Shown here in pieces: positions 7,521-18,138 of a stretch of 64,000 bases of DNA. This stretch comes from Streptomyces sp. MP131-18 (GTDB taxonomy: Bacteria > Actinomycetota > Actinomycetes > Streptomycetales > Streptomycetaceae): the NCBI RefSeq assembly GCF_001984575.1, contig NZ_LZNS01000001.1, positions 1,630,754 through 1,694,753 on the forward strand, written 5' to 3'. The position numbers and the translations under genes were made by a program. The notes beneath the pieces are model-generated. The model saw only the letters and a program-made list of their open reading frames with translations. It ran no database searches and was not told where the DNA came from. Every line of letters begins with the position of its first letter. Within the stretch, counting starts at the first letter, position 1.

Positions 7521-10214
7521 TCAGTAGGCCGCAAGACGGCGCGGTCCGAGATCCGTGCGCGGCGGCGGCGCCGCGACCGTTACTGCGGCGGACAGGACGG
7601 TCACTCCGCGCGGTGCCACGACGACGGGTTCGAGGTCCACCGCGGCGATGCCCGGGTGGTCGTCGACGAGCCGCCCGAGCCGGAGCAGCAGCTCCTCCAG
7701 GGCGTCGGTGTCCGCCGGCCGCGCACCGCGCCAGCCGAACAGCATGGGAGCGGCGCGGATCGAACGCACGAGCGCGGCGGCGTCCCGGTCGGTGACCGGG
7801 AGCAGCCGGTGTCCGACATCGCCGAGCAGCTCGGAGGGCGGTCCGGCCAGGCCGAAGGACAGGACGGCGCCGATGGCCGGGTCCACGGTGGCCCGCAGGA
7901 CCGTGTCCACGCCGCGGGGGGCCATCGCCTGTACGACGGGCAGGAGTTCGGCCGGGTCGCCGAGCTGCCCGGTGAGACCGGCCCAGGCCCGGCGCAACTC
8001 GCCCTGGGTGGCGAGGCCGAGCCGGACGCCGCCGAGGTCGGCCCGGTGCCGCAGGTGGGGGGCCGTCGTCTTCAGCGCCACCGGATAGCCGAGGCGCCCG
8101 GCGGCCTCGGCCGCCTCGTCCACGTCCCGGGCGGGCAGCGCGGGTTGCACGGTGATGCCGTAGGCGGCGAGCAGGCCGGTGACGGCGTCCGCCGCGAGGC
8201 GCGCGGGCGCACCGCCCGGCGGCACGGCGCCGGCGAGCAGCCGCGAGGCGCGCGCCTCGTCGATGTCGTCGTACTCGGGAACGCGCCCGGGGGCGGCCGC
8301 CCGTGCGCGCCACTCGGCGTGCCGGGCCGCCTGGGCCAGGGCGCGGACCGCCCGTTCCGCCGAGGGGTAGGCGGGGATGCCGCGGTCGGCGAGCCCGTCG
8401 GCGAGCCCGTCGAGGGCCAGGTGGGCGACGACGACCGGCTTGCCCGCGTCCGCCCCGGCCACCGCCTCGTGCAGGGCGGCGGCCAGCCTGGCCCCCGAGG
8501 GCGGGCCGCCGAGGTGCACGCCGGGGACGGCGGTGACGACGACGGCGTCGGCACCCGGATCGGCGAGGGCGGCGGCCAGGGCGTGGCGGAAGTCGCCCGG
8601 GTCCGCGCCCGGCGGCAGACCGGCCGGGGGCAGGGGGCTCAGCCGCTGGGCGCGGCAGGCGTCGTGCGCGACGAGCGTCAGCGCTTCCGCGTTGCCGACG
8701 ACGGCGACGCGCGGGCCCCGCGGGAGCGGCTGATGGGCCAGCAGCAGGCCGGTGTCCACGAGTTCGACCGCGGTGTCCGCCTCGATGACCCCGGCCTGGC
8801 CGAGCAGCGCGGACACGGTGCCCTCCGGGGTGCGCCCGGCGGGCGCGGCGTGGTCGTGCGGGGGCGCGCCCCCGCTGTGCCGGCCGCCGCGCACCACGAC
8901 GACGGGCGTGCCCGCGGCCGCGGTGCGGCGGGCGAGCCGGGTGAACTTGCGCGGGTTGCCGACCGATTCGAGGTACATCAGCACGACGTCGGTGGCCGGG
9001 TCGTCGTCCCAGTACTGAAGCGCGTCGTTGCCGGAGACGTCCGCGCGGCTGCCCGCGGAGAGGAAGGTGGAAAGGCCGGCGCCGCGCCCGTCGAGTTCGT
9101 CGAGTACCGAGATGCCGATGGCGGCGGACTGGGTGAACAGGCCGATCCGGCCGGGCCGCGGCAGGCGCGGCGCGGGGCTGGCGTTCAGCCGGACGCCGGG
9201 GGCCGTGTTGAGGACGCCGAAGGCACCGGGCCCGATGATCCGCATGCCGTGGGAACGGGCCTGCGCGACCAGGGCGCGCTGCTGCTCCCTGGTCTGGCCG
9301 GCGGCCAGAACGAGGAGGCCCTGCACGCCGTGTTCGCCGCAGTCGGCGGTAACGGCGGCCACCCGGTCGGCCGGGACGGCGACCACGGCCAGATCGACGG
9401 GGGCGGCGATGTCGCGGACGCTGCGGTATGCGGGCACGCCGCCGAGCTCCGCGGCGTCGTCGGCCAGCGCGGCGTTGACCGCGTACAGCTCGCCGGCGTA
9501 GCCGCCGGCGCGCAGCCCGGCGAGCACGGTGCGGCCCGCGCCGCCGGGGCGGCGGCCGGCGCCGATGACGGCGACGCTGCGCGGGGCGAGCAGCCGCTGC
9601 ACCGATCTGGCCTCGGCGCGCTGCTCCCTGGCGCGCATGACGGCGACGGATTCCGCGGTGGGTTCGAGGTCGAGGGAGAGGTGCACGGAACCGTCGGCGA
9701 AGCTGCGGCGCTGCGAGTAGCCGGCGTCCGTGAAGACCTTGATCATCTTTCCATTGGCGGGGAGCACTTCGGCCTCGAAGCGGCGGATGCCGCGTTCGCG
9801 GGCGACGGCGGCGGCGTGTTCGAGCAGGGCGGAGGCCAGGCCGCGGCCCTGGTGGGCGTCCTGCACGAGGAACGCCACCTCGGCGCGGTCGGCGGGCGCG
9901 GAGGCGGCATTGCCCTGCTCGTCCACGCGGTCGTAGCGGACCGTGGCCAGGAACTCGCCGCCGACGGTGGCGGCGAGCCCGACGCGGTCCACGTAGTCGT
10001 GATGGGTGAACCGGTGGACGTCGCGGTCGGAGAGCCTGGGGTAGGGCGCGAAGAAGCGGTAGTACTTCGACTGGTCGGAGACCCGTTCGTAGAAGCCGAC
10101 CAGGCGGTCCGCGTCGTCGGGCGCGATGGGCCTGATGTGCGCGGTGCCGCCGTCGCGCAGCACCACGTCGGCTTCCCAGTGCGCCGGGTAGGGAGGCTGG
10201 GCGGGCGTCCGCAT
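7521..10214 (-). CDS. Bifunctional GNAT acetyltransferase / NDP-forming acyl-CoA synthetase-like protein (Pat type)
   Basis: A large 897-residue fusion. Residues about 15-170 form a GNAT domain (acetyl-CoA loop VQDAHQGRGLASALL). From about 205 onward there is a CoA-binding Rossmann domain (SVAVIGAGRRPGGAG), a succinyl-CoA-ligase-like domain (FTQSAAIG, then FLSAGSRADVSGND), and a C-terminal ATP-grasp-like domain (about 680-890). This is the arrangement of actinobacterial protein lysine acetyltransferases related to Pat/YfiQ, which control acyl-CoA synthetases by acetylation. The GNAT domain is N-terminal here, whereas it is C-terminal in enterobacterial Pat. In Pat proteins the synthetase part is usually catalytically dead, and residues cannot be judged here. 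The ATG at 10214 is preferred over upstream in-frame codons. Confidence 0.85.
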   Translation of the reverse strand: MRTPAQPPYPAHWEADVVLRDGGTAHIRPIAPDDADRLVGFYERVSDQSKYYRFFAPYPRLSDRDVHRFTHHDYVDRVGLAATVGGEFLATVRYDRVDEQGNAASAPADRAEVAFLVQDAHQGRGLASALLEHAAAVARERGIRRFEAEVLPANGKMIKVFTDAGYSQRRSFADGSVHLSLDLEPTAESVAVMRAREQRAEARSVQRLLAPRSVAVIGAGRRPGGAGRTVLAGLRAGGYAGELYAVNAALADDAAELGGVPAYRSVRDIAAPVDLAVVAVPADRVAAVTADCGEHGVQGLLVLAAGQTREQQRALVAQARSHGMRIIGPGAFGVLNTAPGVRLNASPAPRLPRPGRIGLFTQSAAIGISVLDELDGRGAGLSTFLSAGSRADVSGNDALQYWDDDPATDVVLMYLESVGNPRKFTRLARRTAAAGTPVVVVRGGRHSGGAPPHDHAAPAGRTPEGTVSALLGQAGVIEADTAVELVDTGLLLAHQPLPRGPRVAVVGNAEALTLVAHDACRAQRLSPLPPAGLPPGADPGDFRHALAAALADPGADAVVVTAVPGVHLGGPPSGARLAAALHEAVAGADAGKPVVVAHLALDGLADGLADRGIPAYPSAERAVRALAQAARHAEWRARAAAPGRVPEYDDIDEARASRLLAGAVPPGGAPARLAADAVTGLLAAYGITVQPALPARDVDEAAEAAGRLGYPVALKTTAPHLRHRADLGGVRLGLATQGELRRAWAGLTGQLGDPAELLPVVQAMAPRGVDTVLRATVDPAIGAVLSFGLAGPPSELLGDVGHRLLPVTDRDAAALVRSIRAAPMLFGWRGARPADTDALEELLLRLGRLVDDHPGIAAVDLEPVVVAPRGVTVLSAAVTVAAPPPRTDLGPRRLAAY

Positions 10215-10314
10215 GGCTTCAGCGTACGGTTGACCGTGTCCGGACGGGAGGCTCGGCGTCTCCCTTCGGAGACTCCAGGTCCGCATGCCCGTTCAACGCT
10301 TTAAGGACACCACC

Positions 10315-10605
10315 ATGGCCGAACGCCGCGTCTCCATTGGCTGGGCCGAAGGGCTGCACGCCCGTCCCGCCTCGATCTTCGTCCGCGCCGCGACGGCCGC
10401 CGGCGTGCCGGTGACCATCGCAAAGAAGGACAGCTCCCCCGTCAACGCCGCCTCGATGCTCGCCGTGCTGAGCCTCGGCGCGGAGGGCGGCGAGGAGATC
10501 GTGCTCGCCTCGTCCGCCGATGACGCGCAGGCGGCCGAGGCGGCACTCGACCGGCTCGCGAAGCTCGTTTCCGAGGGACTCGAAGAGCTTCCCGAAACGG
10601 TGTGA
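10315..10605 (+). CDS. ptsH: HPr phosphocarrier protein
   Basis: General phosphocarrier of the PEP:sugar phosphotransferase system. It accepts phosphate from Enzyme I on His15 (GLHARPAS, residues 13-20) and passes it to sugar-specific EIIA proteins. A Ser at residue 47 within NAASMLAVLSLG corresponds to the regulatory serine region of Gram-positive HPr, though Streptomyces HPr is not thought to work through classical Ser46 control. The length of 96 residues is normal. The ATG at 10315 (MAERRVSI) is preferred to the upstream ATG at 10285 because HPr homology begins there. It is divergent from the Pat-type gene. Confidence 0.93.
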   Translation: MAERRVSIGWAEGLHARPASIFVRAATAAGVPVTIAKKDSSPVNAASMLAVLSLGAEGGEEIVLASSADDAQAAEAALDRLAKLVSEGLEELPETV

Positions 10606-10710
10606 AAACGGCCGCCGCCGCGCATGCACTGAATTCGGGCAGCACAATTCCCGCCCTCTGATCCGGCAGCGGAATTATCGGTGCGATAACTCAGGTGTAT
10701 ACGGCCGCTG
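10606..10710. other. AT-richer gap between ptsH and GntR gene
   Basis: This 105-base spacer between convergent genes is noticeably AT-richer than its surroundings. It contains TTATC-GGTGC-GATAA (10675-10689) and a GGCCG/CGGCC inverted repeat around GTTAAATCT just after the GntR stop, which could terminate that gene. No gene is seen. Confidence 0.4.
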
Positions 10711-11388
10711 TTAAATCTGGCCGCGCACTGTGTTTACGGCAGGTTTCGGACCCCTCACGGTCACGGAACGGAACTGTCTGCGGGCCGGAGTCGCCCGTTC
10801 CAGCTGCGCGGCCGACAGCATCCTGGCGCGCTCCGCGTCCCCCCGGGCAATGGCGTCGACGAGCGCTCCGCGCTCCTGCCACAGGCCGACCGCGCGCGAG
10901 AGGGGCTCCGCGGCGTAGAGCCAGGTGATCTTGCGGCGGAGCTGCACCAGCAGGGAGGTGAGCCCGGGACTGCACGTGGCCTGCGCGACCGTCTCGTGGA
11001 ACCAGTCGCCCAGCGACCTGAGATCGGTCTCCTGCCCCTGGCCTGCGCGCTGTCGCCCGAGGCGCACCAGACCGCGCAGCACCTTCAGGTGTGCCTCCGT
11101 GCGGCGCTGCGCCGCGCGCGCGGCGCCCAGCGGCTCCAGCAGGGCGTGGATGTCCAGCAGATCCGCGGCCTCGCGGTCCCCCGGCTGCGCCACGCACGCC
11201 CCCGCGTGGCGCCGGGAGACGACGAACCCCTCCGATTCGAGCGTCCGCAGCGCCTCGCGGACCGGGACCCGGGACACCCCGTAGCGCTGTGCGAGCTGCT
11301 CCTCGGCCAGCCGGGCACCGGGCGGCAGGACCCCGCTGACAATGTCGTCACGGATTGCCGTGCATACCGTGTGCGCGGAGATACGCAT
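10711..11388 (-). CDS. GntR-family transcriptional regulator (FCD/FadR subfamily)
   Basis: DNA-binding repressor or activator of 225 residues. The N-terminal winged helix (about 5-70) contains EEQLAQRYGVSRVPVREALRTLESEGFV, the GntR signature. The remaining all-helical FCD domain binds an effector, typically a carboxylic acid, often through metal-held His residues. The metal ligands are not complete enough by eye to predict the effector. I chose the ATG at 11388 behind a GGGGG tract rather than the TTG two codons upstream. It stands alone between ptsH and the peptidase pair, so autoregulation or control of a distant target is possible. Confidence 0.82.
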   Translation of the reverse strand: MRISAHTVCTAIRDDIVSGVLPPGARLAEEQLAQRYGVSRVPVREALRTLESEGFVVSRRHAGACVAQPGDREAADLLDIHALLEPLGAARAAQRRTEAHLKVLRGLVRLGRQRAGQGQETDLRSLGDWFHETVAQATCSPGLTSLLVQLRRKITWLYAAEPLSRAVGLWQERGALVDAIARGDAERARMLSAAQLERATPARRQFRSVTVRGPKPAVNTVRGQI

Positions 11389-11560
11389 GAACAAACCCCC
11401 ACAGACAATCCGGCGTCAGCCCTGTCGCATTACCACCGGGTCACTGCCCCGAACTGTATGGCAAAAAACAGAGCATGCCGATAGCCCCCCGAAAATCGGA
11501 GTGGTTTTCGGCCGTAAACGCCGCGAGATCGTGCGCCGGAGGCGCGCGCCGGACGGCAGC

Positions 11561-11592
11561 GGGCGCCCCCGGCCGGACAGCCCGGGGCGCCC
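11561..11592 (-). terminator. Terminator hairpin after the M16 peptidase pair
   Basis: GGGCGCCCC (11561-11569) pairs with GGGGCGCCC (11584-11592), with further GC pairing in the loop. It lies 17 bases beyond the stop of the downstream M16 gene, in the right place to end that operon. Confidence 0.6.
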
Positions 11593-11608
11593 GTGCGCAC
11601 ATCGCCCC

Positions 11609-12997
11609 TCAGCCGCCGACGACCGTCACCTCGCCGATGCCGAGCGCCCGCACCGGCTCCGCGATCTGCTCCGCGTCGCCGACCAGAACGGTCACCAGCC
11701 GGTCGACGGGGAACGCCTGCACCACGGCCGCCGTCGCCTCCACGGTGCCGGTCTCGGCCAGCCGCGCGTACAGCGTCGCCTGGTAGTCGTCCGGCAGCTC
11801 CTCCTCGACCTGGTCCGCCAGCGTCCCGGCGACCGCGGCGGCGGTCTCGAAGCTCAGCGGCGCCACTCCGACCAGGTACTGGACGGCCGAGTCGCGTTCC
11901 TCGTCGGTCAGCCCGCCCTCCGCCAGCTCCCGCAGCACGCGCCACAGGTCCTCCAGCGCGGGCCCGGTCACCTCGGTGGCCACCGAGCCGCGGATGCCGA
12001 GCAGCGCGGCGCCCGCGCCGTCCGCCCGGGAGCGCAGCACCTGGCTGAACGCCCGGACGCCGTAGGTGTAGCCCTTCTCCTCCCGCAGCACGCGGTCCAG
12101 CCGGGAGGTGAGCGTGCCGCCCAGGCAGTAGATCCCGAGGCGGCGCGCCGGGTGCACCGGGTCGTGCCGGTCGGGCCCGACGCGGCCGATGATCAGCTGC
12201 GTCTGCACGGCGCCCGGCCGGTCGACGATGACCACCCGGCCGGTGTCGTCCGCGGTGACCTGTGACCACACCGGCCGGCCCGCGGCCGGCCCGGTCCAGG
12301 CACCCAGCGTGTCCGCGAGCGCCGCGTCCAGGTCGATGCCGGTCAGGTCGCCCACAATGACGGCGGTGGCGGCGGCCGGCCTGACGTGGGCCTCGTAGAA
12401 GGCGCGCACCGCCTTGGCGTCGATCCGCGCCACCGACTCGGCGGTGCCCTGCCGGGGCCGCGCCATGCGGGACTCGGCCGGGAACAGCGCGTCGTACAGG
12501 GCCATCGCCGCCCGGCGGCCCGGGTTGGCCAGCTCGTGCGGGATCTCGTCCAGCCGGTTGCGCACCAGCCGCTCGATCTCGCTCTCCGCGAAGGCCGGGG
12601 CCCGCAGCGCGTCGGCGAGCAGCCCGAGTGCCTTGTCCAGGCGCGAGGCGGGCACTTCGAGCGAGACCCGCAGGCCCGGGTGGTCGGCGTGCGCGTCCAG
12701 CGTGGCGCCGTAGCGTTCCAGCTCGGCGGCGAACTCCTCGGCGCTGTGCCGGTCGGTGCCCTCGGAAAGGGCCCGCGCCATGATGGTGGCCACGCCCTCC
12801 TGGTCGGCGGGCTCCGCCGCCAGCGGCGCCGTCACGTTGACCTCGACGGCGATGACCCGCTGGCCGGGGCGGTGGCTGCGCAGCACGGTCAGCCCGTTCG
12901 GCAGGCCGCCGCGCTCGGGTGCGGGGAACGCCCACGGCCGGGCCGTGCCCGCGGTCGGCTGCGGGTGCAGTCGCATGGTGGGAGTGACGTCGGTCAC
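11609..12997 (-). CDS. M16 peptidase-family subunit, catalytically inactive
   Basis: A 462-residue protein with the two M16 half-domains (about 25-220 and 225-450) but without the zinc-binding HxxEH motif. The equivalent position reads GVATIMARALSEGT. It keeps the C-terminal R...YTYGVRAF element (EEKGYTYGVRAFS) of the partner-type chain, which helps bind substrate. In mitochondrial processing peptidase and paired bacterial enzymes one chain is active and one is not, so this is the presumed non-catalytic partner of the upstream gene. The genes overlap by 4 bases, which supports coupled translation and a heterodimer. Confidence 0.85.
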   Translation of the reverse strand: MTDVTPTMRLHPQPTAGTARPWAFPAPERGGLPNGLTVLRSHRPGQRVIAVEVNVTAPLAAEPADQEGVATIMARALSEGTDRHSAEEFAAELERYGATLDAHADHPGLRVSLEVPASRLDKALGLLADALRAPAFAESEIERLVRNRLDEIPHELANPGRRAAMALYDALFPAESRMARPRQGTAESVARIDAKAVRAFYEAHVRPAAATAVIVGDLTGIDLDAALADTLGAWTGPAAGRPVWSQVTADDTGRVVIVDRPGAVQTQLIIGRVGPDRHDPVHPARRLGIYCLGGTLTSRLDRVLREEKGYTYGVRAFSQVLRSRADGAGAALLGIRGSVATEVTGPALEDLWRVLRELAEGGLTDEERDSAVQYLVGVAPLSFETAAAVAGTLADQVEEELPDDYQATLYARLAETGTVEATAAVVQAFPVDRLVTVLVGDAEQIAEPVRALGIGEVTVVGG

Positions 12998-14352
12998 TGG
13001 TCCGCCCCTTCGGTGTCGGCTTCCTCATCGGTGTCGTCCGAGGCGTCGGCCCCGGCCTCGGTGGGCTCGTAGACCAGCACCGCGCGGTTGTCCGGGCGCA
13101 GTCGCTCCGCGGCGACGGCCTGCACCTCCTCGCGGGTGACCTCCAGGATGCGCCGGACGGCCGTCAGTGCGAGCTGCGGGTCGCCGAAGAGAACCGCGAA
13201 CTTGCACAGCTCGTCCGCGCGCCCGCCGACCGTCGCGAGCCGGTCGAGCCACTCGCGCTCCAGCTGGGCCTGGGCCCGTTCCATCTCCTCGGGCGTCGGG
13301 CCTTCGGCCGCGAACCGCGCCAGCTCCTCGTCCACGGCCGTCTCGATCTCGGGAATCTCGGCATCGCCCGAGGTCTTGACGTCCAGCCAGCCCATCGACG
13401 GCGCGCCGGACAGCCGCAGCAGCCCGAACCCGGCGGCCACTGCCGTGCGGTCGCGACGCACCAGCCGGTTGTGCAGCCGCGAGGACTCGCCGCCGCCGAG
13501 CACGGTCAGCGCCAGGTCGGCGGCGTCGGCCTCCCGGGTGCCGTCGTGCGGCAGCCGGTAGACCGCCATCAGGGCGCGGGAGGGCACGTCCTCGTGCAGC
13601 AGCTCGCGCACCTCGCCGTCCAGCGTGTCCGGCAGCGTGCCGTCGCGCGGCGGGCGCTTGCCCTCATGCGCGGGAATCGAACCGAAGTACTGCTCGACCC
13701 AGGCGAGCGTCTGTTCGGGGTCGATGTCCCCGACGATGGACAGCACCGCGTTGTTGGGCGCGTAGTAGGTGCGGAAGAACTCCTGCGCGTCCGCCAGCGA
13801 GGCGGCGTCCAGATCGGCCATCGAGCCGATCGGCGTGTGGTGGTAAGGGTGGCCGTCGGGGAAGACCATGGCGGTCAGCCGCTCGAACGCGGTGCCGTAG
13901 GGCACGTTGTCGTAGCGCTGACGGCGCTCGTTCTTCACCACGTCCCGCTGGTTCTCCAGGGACTCCTCGTCCAGGGCGGACAGCAGCGTGCCCATCCGGT
14001 CCGCCTCCAGCCACAGCGCGAGCTCCAGCTGGTGGGCGGGCATCGTCTCGAAGTAGTTGGTGCGTTCGAAGCTGGTCGTTCCGTTGAGCGAGCCGCCCGC
14101 CCCTTGGACGAGCTCGAAGTGGCCGTTGCCCTTCACCTGTTGCGAGCCCTGGAACATCAGGTGTTCGAAGAGGTGCGCCAGTCCGGTGCGGCCCCGGACC
14201 TCGTGGCGGGAGCCGACGTCGTACCAGAGGCAGACGGCGGCGACCGGGGTGAGGTGGTCCTCGGAAAGCACCACGCGCAGGCCGTTGGCCAGCCGGTGCT
14301 CGGTCGCGGAGAGTCCGCCGACGGACTCCTGGGGGGTGGCCCTGTGGCCCAT
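12994..14352 (-). CDS. M16 zinc metallopeptidase, catalytic subunit
   Basis: A 452-residue pitrilysin/processing-peptidase-type protease. The inverted zinc motif HLFEHLMFQG lies at about residues 60-69, with the distal Glu expected about 75 residues further on in the helix ENQRDVVKNERRQ. It has no signal peptide, so it probably acts in the cytoplasm on peptides or presequence-like substrates. It is the first gene of a two-gene operon with the inactive homologue (4-base overlap). A palindrome at 14392-14409 lies in the divergent promoter region shared with parC. Confidence 0.88.
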   Translation of the reverse strand: MGHRATPQESVGGLSATEHRLANGLRVVLSEDHLTPVAAVCLWYDVGSRHEVRGRTGLAHLFEHLMFQGSQQVKGNGHFELVQGAGGSLNGTTSFERTNYFETMPAHQLELALWLEADRMGTLLSALDEESLENQRDVVKNERRQRYDNVPYGTAFERLTAMVFPDGHPYHHTPIGSMADLDAASLADAQEFFRTYYAPNNAVLSIVGDIDPEQTLAWVEQYFGSIPAHEGKRPPRDGTLPDTLDGEVRELLHEDVPSRALMAVYRLPHDGTREADAADLALTVLGGGESSRLHNRLVRRDRTAVAAGFGLLRLSGAPSMGWLDVKTSGDAEIPEIETAVDEELARFAAEGPTPEEMERAQAQLEREWLDRLATVGGRADELCKFAVLFGDPQLALTAVRRILEVTREEVQAVAAERLRPDNRAVLVYEPTEAGADASDDTDEEADTEGADQ

Positions 14353-14391
14353 GAGGTTGGGGTCCCTTCGCTCGGACGGTCGAGATCTAGG

Positions 14392-14409
14392 TCACCTTAT
14401 GCAAGGTGA
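14392..14409. promoter_or_regulatory. Palindrome TCACCTT-ATGC-AAGGTGA between M16 operon and parC
   Basis: An 18-base perfect inverted repeat with 7-base arms and a 4-base centre, 40 bases upstream of the M16 start and about 90 upstream of parC. It could be an operator for either gene. It does not match the iron (DmdR) or zinc (Zur) boxes I know, and I cannot name the regulator. Confidence 0.4.
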
Positions 14410-14499
14410 GCCAGGGTGTGCGAAGTTCCCCGTTGTCGGTGAAGCGGGCCACAATGGTCGGCAGCAACCCGACCACCCGTACGAAGGAGCCCTGCCGCG

Positions 14500-16953
<2,454 letters not shown>

Positions 16954-16967
16954 GCCGCGGCGCGTGA

Positions 16968-18044
16968 TCAGCCGGCGAGGCCGGCCCCGGCGGCGTCCTC
17001 GGGGACGCGGGCGGGGCCGGCCTCGCCGCTCGGGGAGCCGTCTGCCGCGTCCTCGCCGACGTCATCCGGGTCGTCCACGTAACGCAGGATCTGCCACAGG
17101 GTGTCGGGGGACGCCGGCTCCGTTCCCGCGCAGGCGGCCAGCTCCCGGTGCAGGGACGCGGTGTCCAGGCCCGCGCCGATGAGCACAAGTGCGGTGTCCG
17201 TCCCGGCCGCGGCCGGATAGAAGCGGAGGAAGCGGCCGACGGCGTGCAGGCCGAAGCGCTCCCGGCCGAAGGACACGAAGCCCTTGATCCGGTACAGCCC
17301 GTCGGGCCGCGCGTCGAGGAACCGCATCAGCCGCCGCGGGTCCATCGGGTCCCCGGTGCGGAACGAGACGCTGTCGTACGCGGTGTGGGCGTGCTCCTGG
17401 CCGGTCTCCTCCTCGGCCGCGAGCAGGTCGGCGAACGACAGCTGGCGGGGGCCCGAGTCCCGGGCCCGGCGGCCGTCGCGGTCGAACAGCAGCCGCGGGT
17501 CGATGCGGCCGTGGACCGCGGCGATCACGGGTGCGCCGCCGGACAGGCCGCGCAGCTCCTCCCCGAGCGCCAGGCGCTCAGCTTCCCCGACCCGGTCGGT
17601 CTTGTTGAGGACGACGAGATCGGCGACGGCCGCGTGGCGGGCGTACCGCGGCTCGGCCGCGTCGACGACCTGGACGAGGCCGCCGTAGACGATGTGCCGG
17701 TTCTCGCTGGCGAGGATCATCCGGATCAGCGCGGGCGGCTCGGCCAGGCCGCTGGCCTCGACGACGATGAGGTCGATGGCCGCGGACGGCCGGGCGAGGG
17801 CGTCGAGCGCCGCGTCCAGGTCCTCGGTGTCGACGGCGCAGCACAGGCAGCCGTTGCCGAAGGAGGCCATGGCGTCGACCTGTCCGGCGACCGTCATCGC
17901 GTCGACGGGGATGCTGCCGAAATCGTTGACGACCACACCGATCCGCACGCCCTCACGGTTGCGCAGGAGGTGGTTGAGGAGCGTGGTCTTCCCCGCGCCG
18001 AGAAAGCCGGCGAGGACGAGGACCGGAATCCGGCTGGCTGACAT
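16968..18044 (-). CDS. CobW/COG0523-family GTP-binding metallochaperone
   Basis: P-loop GTPase of the G3E family, 358 residues. The N-terminal GTPase has Walker A GFLGAGKTT, the metal-binding CxCC motif in NGCLCC, the EASGLAEP switch region, and the base-recognition NKTD. A CobW C-terminal domain follows. Members deliver zinc, cobalt or other metals to target enzymes. A His pair (QEHAH) before the C-terminal domain may add metal affinity. No zinc-starvation context is visible, so the metal is unknown. I prefer the ATG at 18044 (MSASRIP), though the GTG at 18053 is equally possible. It is convergent with parC with only 14 bases between stops. Confidence 0.87.
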   Translation of the reverse strand: MSASRIPVLVLAGFLGAGKTTLLNHLLRNREGVRIGVVVNDFGSIPVDAMTVAGQVDAMASFGNGCLCCAVDTEDLDAALDALARPSAAIDLIVVEASGLAEPPALIRMILASENRHIVYGGLVQVVDAAEPRYARHAAVADLVVLNKTDRVGEAERLALGEELRGLSGGAPVIAAVHGRIDPRLLFDRDGRRARDSGPRQLSFADLLAAEEETGQEHAHTAYDSVSFRTGDPMDPRRLMRFLDARPDGLYRIKGFVSFGRERFGLHAVGRFLRFYPAAAGTDTALVLIGAGLDTASLHRELAACAGTEPASPDTLWQILRYVDDPDDVGEDAADGSPSGEAGPARVPEDAAGAGLAG

Positions 18045-18060
18045 GCCGTTCACGATAGTG

Positions 18061-18099
18061 GCACCCCGGCGGCGCGGGGGAAGCGCGCCGCCGGGGTGC
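18061..18099 (-). terminator. Terminator hairpin after the GH87 gene
   Basis: A perfect 16-base stem (18061-18076 with 18084-18099) closes a 7-base GGGGAAG loop. It stands 40 bases beyond the GH87 stop and just upstream of the CobW start, so it should isolate the alpha-glucan operon from the CobW gene. Confidence 0.7.
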
Positions 18100-18138
18100 G
18101 GCCTCGCGGGCCGGGCCGGGGTCAGGCCCCGGCCGGGC

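Noticed and set aside
7431..10304. Plus-strand open frame of about 950 codons opposite the Pat-type gene
   Set aside because: Antisense shadow of a GC-rich gene; the product is Gly/Arg/Val-rich with no domain, while the minus strand encodes clear GNAT and CoA-ligase motifs.
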